A stretch of 5,584 nt of DNA, from contig JBNKLQ010000353.1 of the NCBI GenBank assembly GCA_050292445.1, forward strand, positions 1 through 5,584. The letters are read 5' to 3'. Of the stretch, positions 1 through 4,672 are shown piece by piece. Origin of the DNA: Leptofilum sp050292445 (lineage in GTDB: Bacteria > Chloroflexota > Anaerolineae > Promineifilales > Promineifilaceae). A program made the translations under genes and the position numbers. Every line of letters starts with the position of its first letter. Position 1 is the stretch's first letter. Below the pieces are notes generated by a model. The model saw nothing but the letters and a program-made list of their open reading frames with translations. It did not search any database and was not told where the DNA came from.

Positions 1-592
1 CGCACCTACCAAAGATTATTCGCAAACGGTGATGCGAACGGTGGCTGATTGGACTGTGGCCGATGAAAGTTGGTTGGTGGCTGAAGTTGCCCCGCTGGCG
101 GCCCGGGCCATTGCCGAAATGGTGGCAGAGGGGCATGAGGAAGCGTCACTTGCCTTAAGCTACCGGCTGGATATGCGCTACAAGGGGCAGTCGCACGAGC
201 TGACGGTCCCCTGGGTAGATGGCGAGACGGCCGTTACGGAACGGTTCCATGCGGCTCACCAACTGCGTTACGGCTATCGTTTGCCTGCGGGTGAGATGAT
301 GGAAATTGTGACGCTGCGGGTAACGGCCGTTGCCCCTGTCGATTCACCCGAAATTCCCCAAGAGCCAATCGGGCCGCTAGATGCTAGCGTGGCGGTGGTT
401 GGGCAAAAGTCAGTCTGGTTCAAGCAGCAACCGCAAAATACCATGTTGTACGATCGAGAAAAACTGCGACCAGGACACCAATTTGGCGGTCCAGCAATTG
501 TGTTTCAATATGACACAACGCTGGTGATTCCGCCTGGCTGGCAAACGGCCGTAGACAGCTCCCATAACCTGATTTTGACATTTACTCACTAA
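1..592 (+). CDS. Hydantoinase/oxoprolinase A-type subunit, C-terminal part (5' end outside window)
   Basis: This is the C-terminal ~196 residues of a HyuA / 5-oxoprolinase A-type protein. The family hydrolyses hydantoins or 5-oxoproline with ATP, in the cytoplasm, usually with a B subunit. The frame is open from base 2, reading APTKDYSQTVMRT before the first possible start (GTG at 29), so the gene continues to the left and the GTG/ATG pair is internal. Family hallmarks visible are LDMRYKGQSHELTVPW (about 47 residues after that GTG), which matches the usual DMRY.GQ..ELTVP block, and the closing GGPAIVFQYDTTLVIPPGW, which matches GPAI.E.DSTTVVPPGW. The ATPase-like N-terminal half is not visible, so the substrate (N-methylhydantoin, hydantoin, 5-oxoproline or acetone-type) cannot be told. 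No B subunit follows: a terminator comes 35 bases after the stop. Three ACGGCCGT palindromes lie in it, all read in frame as Thr-Ala-Val. Confidence 0.85.
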   Translation, partial: APTKDYSQTVMRTVADWTVADESWLVAEVAPLAARAIAEMVAEGHEEASLALSYRLDMRYKGQSHELTVPWVDGETAVTERFHAAHQLRYGYRLPAGEMMEIVTLRVTAVAPVDSPEIPQEPIGPLDASVAVVGQKSVWFKQQPQNTMLYDREKLRPGHQFGGPAIVFQYDTTLVIPPGWQTAVDSSHNLILTFTH

Positions 593-626
593 ACTTGCTG
601 TGGCAATTAGCCTAAGAACTTCTAAT

Positions 627-660
627 AAAAAAGGGCAAACCATTTCCGGTTTGCCCTTTT
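627..660. terminator. Bidirectional intrinsic terminator between convergent genes
   Basis: A perfect 13-bp stem (629-641 paired with 648-660, core GGGCAAACC/GGTTTGCCC) closes a 6-base loop, ATTTCC. On the minus strand the stem runs into six consecutive T (627-632 on the plus strand are A), the better U-tract, serving the EF-G gene whose stop codon is 24 bases away. On the plus strand the stem ends in TTTT, giving a weaker terminator for the hydantoinase gene that stops at 592. The 9-base stem core recurs upstream of the EF-G gene at 2927-2967. Confidence 0.88.
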
Positions 661-683
661 GGCTGTTGTAAAAGATGTGCTGG

Positions 684-2750
684 TTAGCTCTCTTCTTCGG
701 CGGCTTTGGCTTTGGCAATGACGTCAGATTGAAGATGGTTAGGCACACGGCCGTAACGCAAGTATTTCATGGCAAAAACACCTCGCCCCTGGGTCATTGA
801 GCGCAAATCGGCCGTGTAGGTTAGCATTTCAGCCAGCGGTACTTCTGCATTTACAATGCTTTTGGTACCTTCCTGGTCCATCCCCAAAACACGGGCGCGG
901 CGAGTGTTCATGTCGCCCAGAATGTCGCCCATATTGTCTGACGGCACCGTAACTGAAACTTCATAGATTGGCTCTAGCAACACAGGGCCTGCACCCAGCA
1001 TTGCTTGCTTGAAGCCTTCACGTCCGGCCGTCTGAAAGGCGATTTCCTTTGAATCCACCGGATGTTCTTTGCCATCATACACAATGGCTTTAACCCCAAC
1101 AACTGGATATCCAGCCACCGGCCCGGATTCCAGAGCCTGTCGGCACCCTTTTTCTGTCGCAGCCACAAACGGCGCGGAAATGGCCCCACCAAAAATCTCG
1201 GAATCAAACTCAAATTCAGCATCATCATCCATAGATTCAACACGTAGGAAAACGCGGGCATATTGCCCGGCACCACCAGACTGCTTTTTATGAGTGTATT
1301 CAGCGGAATTGGTTTTGGTAATGGTTTCCCGGTAGGGAACTTTGGGTATGGTCGTGGTGAAATGTACGCCAAATTTAGATTTTGCTTTTTGTACAGCAAT
1401 ATCTAAATGGGTTGGCCCCATGCCAGACAAGATGGTTTCGTGGGTGGCGGTTTCAGTATGCCATTCCAGGGTGGGATCTTCTGCTACCAGGCGAGTAAGC
1501 GCCTGGCTAAGCTTGGCCACATCAGATTGGGCAACGGGGTGAATAGCGACCTGGGCGATGGGATCGGGTTGAGCGATGGGAGGTAGTTGGAGTTGGTAAC
1601 CCCGATCACACAGGGTATCGTTGGTGTGGGCATCCCCCAGTTTAACCACAACACCGATATCGCCGCTGTGCAGTTTGGGAACGGCCGTTTGTTCCTTGCC
1701 TGTCAAAATTTGCAATGTGCCTACTCGTACCTCGCTGTCCAGATTAGCATCCCAGATGCGGCTGTCTGACTCCAGCGTGCCGCCATACACACGAATGTAG
1801 CTCATCTTGCCATATGGGTCTTCTCGCGTTTTGAAGATGAAACCTGCCAAAGGTGAGCTGTCATCAACTTTATGGGTTTCTTCTTCGCCGCTGGCGTTGG
1901 TTGCCGTGAAGCCATCCCCTTCGTTGGGGGCAGGGAAGAGACGCATCATGGCGTTCATGAGTGGTACCACGGCAATACCTGCCTGCGGTGCGCTGTACAG
2001 GACCGGGATAGCAGAGCCTTGTTTCATGGCCAACTTCAGGCCCTGGACAATATCTTCATCCGATAGGCCATCGTTTTCGAAATATTTCTCCATCAAGGCA
2101 TCATCACCTTCAGCCGCAGCTTCTACAATGGCCAGATGGGCTTCTTCAACTGCATCGGCCAAATCATCAGGAATAGGTCCGCGCTCATCCTTGTCTCCCA
2201 GGCGCGCTTCCATCGAGAGTAGATCGACAACTCCTTTGAAGTCAGGGCCTTCACCTATGGGTAGCTGGAGTGGGATGAAGTTGCCACTGAGGTTATCTTC
2301 AACGCTTTTGTAGGCGCGTGCTGCTCGAACATTGTCTCGGTCCATCTTATTAATGACCACAACGCGAGGCAAGTTGCGCTTCTCGGCCGAATGCCAGACA
2401 ATTTCAGTACCCACTTCAACGCCAGCGACGGCCTCAACTAGCACAACTGCGCCTTCAGCTACGGCCAGTGCCGCGTTGACTTCACCGATAAAATCAGCGT
2501 AGCCCGGTGTATCCATCACGTTGATTTTGTACTCTTTCCATTCAATGGGGGCCAGGGCGGTGGCGATGGAGCTATTGCGATTGATTTCTTCTTCTTCGAA
2601 ATCCATCGCGGCCGTCCCACTTTGCACATCGCCCATGCGGGTGGTGACGCCAGTGTTAAATAGCAATCGTTCGACGAGGGTTGTTTTCCCTGCGCCGTTG
2701 TGTGAAATGAGTGCTAAATTACGAATTTGACCAGTTTTATACTCTTTCAT
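684..2750 (-). CDS. fusA: Elongation factor G-like translational GTPase (EF-G2-type paralogue)
   Basis: Complete 688-residue EF-G family protein; canonical EF-G is ~690-700 residues. EF-G uses GTP to drive tRNA-mRNA translocation on the ribosome and helps split ribosomes. G-domain motifs: P-loop HNGAGKTT (17-24), DTPG (80-83), NKMD (134-137) and a probable G5 YSAP near 253. Domain IV starts near YRETI (473) with HKKQSGGAGQYARV (487-500). Domain V carries EPIYEVSVTVP and RSMTQGRG (650-657). Odd features: the His after DTPG, catalytic in EF-G and EF-Tu, is Tyr84; switch I RGITI is RNSSI (58-62); the P-loop reads SHNGAGKTTL instead of AHIDAGKTTT. These resemble EF-G2/FusA2-like paralogues such as the second Thermus EF-G (DAPGY, recalled), whose role is less clear, so a canonical fusA may exist elsewhere. 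No rpsL, rpsG or tuf is adjacent, unlike the str operon. The ATG has AAGAGG nine bases upstream. Confidence 0.93.
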   Translation of the reverse strand: MKEYKTGQIRNLALISHNGAGKTTLVERLLFNTGVTTRMGDVQSGTAAMDFEEEEINRNSSIATALAPIEWKEYKINVMDTPGYADFIGEVNAALAVAEGAVVLVEAVAGVEVGTEIVWHSAEKRNLPRVVVINKMDRDNVRAARAYKSVEDNLSGNFIPLQLPIGEGPDFKGVVDLLSMEARLGDKDERGPIPDDLADAVEEAHLAIVEAAAEGDDALMEKYFENDGLSDEDIVQGLKLAMKQGSAIPVLYSAPQAGIAVVPLMNAMMRLFPAPNEGDGFTATNASGEEETHKVDDSSPLAGFIFKTREDPYGKMSYIRVYGGTLESDSRIWDANLDSEVRVGTLQILTGKEQTAVPKLHSGDIGVVVKLGDAHTNDTLCDRGYQLQLPPIAQPDPIAQVAIHPVAQSDVAKLSQALTRLVAEDPTLEWHTETATHETILSGMGPTHLDIAVQKAKSKFGVHFTTTIPKVPYRETITKTNSAEYTHKKQSGGAGQYARVFLRVESMDDDAEFEFDSEIFGGAISAPFVAATEKGCRQALESGPVAGYPVVGVKAIVYDGKEHPVDSKEIAFQTAGREGFKQAMLGAGPVLLEPIYEVSVTVPSDNMGDILGDMNTRRARVLGMDQEGTKSIVNAEVPLAEMLTYTADLRSMTQGRGVFAMKYLRYGRVPNHLQSDVIAKAKAAEEES

Positions 2751-2759
2751 TCGTTAAAA

Positions 2760-2765
2760 CCTCTT
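2760..2765 (-). promoter_or_regulatory. Ribosome binding site of the EF-G-like gene
   Basis: On the minus strand AAGAGG lies nine bases before the ATG at 2750. It supports that start, which also gives the expected short N-terminal tail before the RNLALISHNGAGKTT P-loop region. Confidence 0.7.
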
Positions 2766-2871
2766 GGAAATTGGTATCATTTATAGATATTTTTGGGCAG
2801 GCGACTAGGCCATTGGGTGAGTACATTGTGAGGGGATTGTTGGTGTGCTTCAAGCGTATCAATGATATTTT

Positions 2872-2884
2872 GGTGACCGTCACC
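2872..2884. promoter_or_regulatory. Palindrome, possible operator
   Basis: GGTGAC-C-GTCACC is a perfect 6-bp inverted repeat around one central base, 122 bases upstream of the EF-G-like start and 266 bases upstream of the LiaF-like start. It suits the size and form of a site for a dimeric regulator, but no regulator is encoded nearby, so the role is inferred from symmetry and position only. Confidence 0.3.
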
Positions 2885-2926
2885 TGATCGGGGAAATCAA
2901 ATGAGTGGTTCCTTTCTCTTTTTTTG

Positions 2927-2967
2927 GGTTTGCCCGTTTTCTTTAGACTATGGTGAACGGGCAAACC
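2927..2967. repeat. Inverted repeat (12-bp stem) in the EF-G-like leader region
   Basis: GGTTTGCCCGTT (2927-2938) pairs perfectly with AACGGGCAAACC (2956-2967) across a 17-base loop. A run of seven T lies just to its left on the plus strand, which becomes an A-run after the stem on the minus strand. It therefore lacks a U-tract in either direction and is not a standard intrinsic terminator. The 9-base core GGTTTGCCC/GGGCAAACC is identical to the core of the terminator at 629-660, but the two arms come in the opposite order. It could form an RNA structure in a long EF-G mRNA leader or be a dispersed repeat. Confidence 0.6.
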
Positions 2968-3135
2968 TTGCGGATGCATTACTTATTCATAGGTTATTTG
3001 TAAACGCATCCTTAGGTTCTTGGGAACGGCGCTGATTTTATTGGAAAAGAGGGCAGTTGTCAAAACGGTGCAACGGCCGTTTCGCTGCTGCGTAATGGGT
3101 CACTAATGGGAGAGTCCCTGTTTATTTTTGTACTT

Positions 3136-3141
3136 TGGAGG
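3136..3141 (+). promoter_or_regulatory. Ribosome binding site of the LiaF-like gene; decides the start
   Basis: TGGAGG lies eight bases before the ATG at 3150. The in-frame TTG at 3135 overlaps this Shine-Dalgarno and has none of its own, so the ATG at 3150 is the preferred start. Confidence 0.65.
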
Positions 3142-3149
3142 TTCTGGCG

Positions 3150-4193
3150 ATGGATGATTTACATGAAAATCGACGACATAAAAACGGCCGTTCTCTTTTC
3201 GGCCCGATTTTTTTGATTGGTTTAGGCGTTTATTTTTTGCTGCGCAACATGGGTATTGTGTCTGATTTGAATTGGGCAGTAGCGCTTCAGCTATGGCCGT
3301 TACTGCTCATCTTTATCGGCATCAATATTATTGTGCAGCAGGTGAGACGGCCGTTTGGCACGGCACTTAGCGGCCTAGTAGGGTTAACGGCCATTGCTGT
3401 TTTTGGCGCAGTGTTGTTCTTTGGTGTGGAGCTGCCGTTTTTATCTAGGTTCAATTTGCAAAGCACGATGGAGTACCGGCAGGAGACGGTTGCGGTGAGT
3501 GCGGATGGTGTAGAAACGGCCGTGGTTTCCCTGGATTTAGGCAGTTTGGGTGCGGACATCACCGGGGCGGATAGCAGCCAAAACGTGCTGGAAGGTACGC
3601 TTAGTGTGGCAGGAGATCTTGATCTGCGCCAAAGAACCCAAGGTTCGGAAGCAGTCATTTCGCTTAGTGAAGACACCTCTGGCTTTTGGTGGGGCAGCTG
3701 GATAACGAATGAGCAACAGCCCCCCTGGCAAATTGGGCTGAGCCGAACCATCCCGTTGGACTTAACCGTCGATGTGGGTTCGGGCCAAACAGATTTAGCG
3801 CTAGGTAGCTTGCTGTTGAGCGATCTGTATGTTGATTTTGGCTCTGGGGCTGCCAATTTGCAGCTGCCAGGCGGCGATTATGACATTCGCCTGGATGGCG
3901 GTTCGGGTAAACTGGTGATGACTTTGCCGCAAAACGGCCGTCATGAGCTAGAGCTGGATGGTGCTTCTGGGGCGGTCAATCTGTTTTTGCCGCCCAACAT
4001 GGCAGCACGCATAGAGTTGGACAGTGGTTCGGGGCGTGTTTCGCTGGATGATCGCTTTGAGCAACTCTCCGGCGACGACGAGGATGGCGTCTGGGAAACT
4101 CCTAACTACGATTCAGACGGAGCAAACAGCATCCTCATCTTTATTGACGGTGGCTCTGGAGCGATTTCGCTTGAACAGCAGACGGGACGATAA
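3150..4193 (+). CDS. LiaI/LiaF-like three-TM membrane protein with DxGSG beta-repeat extracellular domain
   Basis: Encodes 347 residues. A basic N-terminus (RRHKNGR) precedes three hydrophobic segments at about 16-37, 43-62 and 73-93. The first two form the compact pair typical of LiaI/LiaF-like transmembrane regions (FGPIFLIGLGVYFLLRNMG, then LWPLLLIFIGINIIV). The positive loop QQVRRP between TM2 and TM3 suggests cytoplasmic location, placing the C-terminal ~250 residues outside. That tail is beta-rich and carries DVGSG, DFGSG, DGGSG, DGASG, DSGSG and DGGSG starting at 208, 229, 249, 270, 291 and 333, a ~21-residue ladder like the DUF4097/LiaF 'toast-rack' beta repeats; an earlier DLGSLG sits near 129. 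An acidic segment (DDEDG) lies between the last two rungs. Relatives act in cell-envelope stress sensing or are of unknown role; no LiaRS-type two-component system is in view, so the function here is not established. It converges on sufE. Confidence 0.75.
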   Translation: MDDLHENRRHKNGRSLFGPIFLIGLGVYFLLRNMGIVSDLNWAVALQLWPLLLIFIGINIIVQQVRRPFGTALSGLVGLTAIAVFGAVLFFGVELPFLSRFNLQSTMEYRQETVAVSADGVETAVVSLDLGSLGADITGADSSQNVLEGTLSVAGDLDLRQRTQGSEAVISLSEDTSGFWWGSWITNEQQPPWQIGLSRTIPLDLTVDVGSGQTDLALGSLLLSDLYVDFGSGAANLQLPGGDYDIRLDGGSGKLVMTLPQNGRHELELDGASGAVNLFLPPNMAARIELDSGSGRVSLDDRFEQLSGDDEDGVWETPNYDSDGANSILIFIDGGSGAISLEQQTGR

Positions 4194-4200
4194 TTCAGTG

Positions 4201-4264
4201 TTCAGTGAATCAGTAATCAGTGGACTGACCCACTGATTACTGAAAATTGGCTTACTGATTACTG
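4201..4264. repeat. CAGTAATCAGT-type repeats with hairpin at the convergent junction
   Basis: The spacer after the LiaF-like gene holds three copies of one 11-base word: CAGTAATCAGT at 4211-4221 and its reverse complement ACTGATTACTG at 4232-4242 and 4254-4264. The first two form a 14-bp perfect stem (4210-4223 with 4230-4243) around the loop ACTGAC. Partial copies (CAGTG, TCAGTGAATCAGT) start at about 4197. The hairpin separates two converging genes and could stop transcription both ways, but neither strand has a clear U-tract. The third copy covers the stop codon of sufE (4259-4261). Confidence 0.75.
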
Positions 4265-4672
4265 TTCCTGGGCTAGCTGCTTCATGTGGGCCAGTACGGC
4301 CGTAATCCCATTTAATCGTTGGCCAGTAAGCACTTTTTGCAGCCCCATCCCCAAATAAAATTCCAAGGGAATTTTTTGAATGTCTTCCGGGGTAGTCCAG
4401 CCAATGCCTTCTTGTAACACAGAGGCATAGCCACGCACGGTGGGGGCTTCTGCGGGGATGTCAAAATGGTAAAAGATTTTGCCATTCTGCCATTCCGAGT
4501 AGATGAAGACAGGGGACATGCACTCATGCACCTCATCCGCATTTGTTTCGCTGGTGTTAATGTAATCAGGCACTGGCGGCAGTTTTTCGGCAAACTCCAG
4601 CAGGTACTCTAGCTTCTCCTGGCCGACGCAGATGCTAAAATCTTCTACAATTTCCTGAAGTCTTGGAGGCAT
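4259..4672 (-). CDS. sufE: SufE family cysteine desulfuration protein
   Basis: Complete 137-residue SufE; the E. coli protein is 138 residues. SufE takes persulfide sulfur from the cysteine desulfurase SufS and passes it to the SufBCD scaffold for Fe-S cluster assembly in the cytoplasm. The active cysteine is Cys51 in DEVHECMSPVFIYSEW, the same position as in E. coli SufE. The Gly normally before it (GCxS) is Glu here, as in the actinobacterial type (PECQTPLF, recalled). Further family signs are DIPAEAPTVRGYASVL (about 71-86), IPLEFYLGMGLQKVLTGQRLNG and the closing helix AVLAHMKQLA. GAGGAG seven bases upstream supports the ATG, and MPPRLQEIVEDF is a conserved N-terminus, so the gene is intact. 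No SufS, SufBCD or rhodanese partner is in the window. Its first 38 bases overlap the recombinase 3' end in another frame, so its original upstream region has probably been replaced. One ACGGCCGT lies at 4296-4303, read as Thr-Ala-Val. Confidence 0.9.
   Translation of the reverse strand: MPPRLQEIVEDFSICVGQEKLEYLLEFAEKLPPVPDYINTSETNADEVHECMSPVFIYSEWQNGKIFYHFDIPAEAPTVRGYASVLQEGIGWTTPEDIQKIPLEFYLGMGLQKVLTGQRLNGITAVLAHMKQLAQEQ

Larger units (their letters stand above)
2751..3149. other. Divergent intergenic region, no supported gene
   Basis: This 399-base spacer lies between the divergently transcribed EF-G-like gene (leftward) and the LiaF-like gene (rightward), so both promoters should be here. 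It holds a 13-base odd palindrome (2872-2884), a long-loop hairpin (2927-2967), a weak 6-bp inverted repeat GGATGC/GCATCC (2972-2977 and 3006-3011) and one ACGGCCGT (3073-3080). TATAAA and TATCAT on the minus strand, around 2770-2785 and 2860-2870, resemble -10 boxes, but neither has a fitting -35. TTGTCA at 3057-3062 on the plus strand has no good -10 at the right distance. No promoter is therefore called. The one longer reading frame (2737-2979, minus) has no family resemblance or Shine-Dalgarno. I see no tRNA or riboswitch. Confidence 0.7.
227..4303. repeat. Highly iterated palindrome ACGGCCGT (11 dispersed exact copies)
   Basis: Exact copies start at 227, 323, 545, 747, 1681, 3073, 3184, 3347, 3516, 3934 and 4296. 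Single-base variants lie at 808 (TCGGCCGT), 1024 (CCGGCCGT), 2608 (GCGGCCGT), 3293 (ATGGCCGT) and 3387 (ACGGCCAT). Three exact copies extend to AACGGCCGTT (322, 3072, 3183). Copies occur in four genes on both strands and in one spacer. Within genes they fall in all codon phases: six as Thr-Ala-Val, three as x-Gly-Arg, one as Arg-Arg-Pro. None lies between 4304 and 5584. Confidence 0.9.

Noticed and set aside
410..748. 112-residue minus-strand frame across the terminator and the EF-G 3' end
   Set aside because: It crosses a strong terminator and two convergent gene ends, and shows no recognisable domain.
974..1399. 141-residue minus-strand frame inside the EF-G-like gene
   Set aside because: Same-strand alternative frame of a conserved gene, with no domain of its own.
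1807..2313. 168-residue reading frame on the plus strand inside the EF-G-like gene
   Set aside because: Ser/Pro/Arg-rich translation typical of an antisense shadow; the opposite strand carries a well-conserved EF-G sequence.
2927..2967. Intrinsic terminator at the spacer hairpin
   Set aside because: The T-run lies before the stem on the plus strand, so neither transcript has a U-tract after the hairpin, and the loop is long.
2737..2979. 80-residue minus-strand frame covering the EF-G leader region, a possible leader peptide
   Set aside because: No Shine-Dalgarno before its ATG, no recognisable domain, and it spans the inverted repeats of the spacer.
3057..3098. Possible promoter: TTGTCA (3057-3062) with TAATGG (3093-3098)
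   Set aside because: The spacing is 30 bases, far from the usual 16-18, and no better -10 box fits.
3287..3856. 189-residue minus-strand frame opposite the LiaF-like gene
   Set aside because: Ser/Pro/Thr-rich antisense shadow; the plus strand has clear TM segments and periodic repeats.
4201..4264. CRISPR array
   Set aside because: The repeats are only 11 bases, partly inverted and too closely spaced, with no spacers of regular length.
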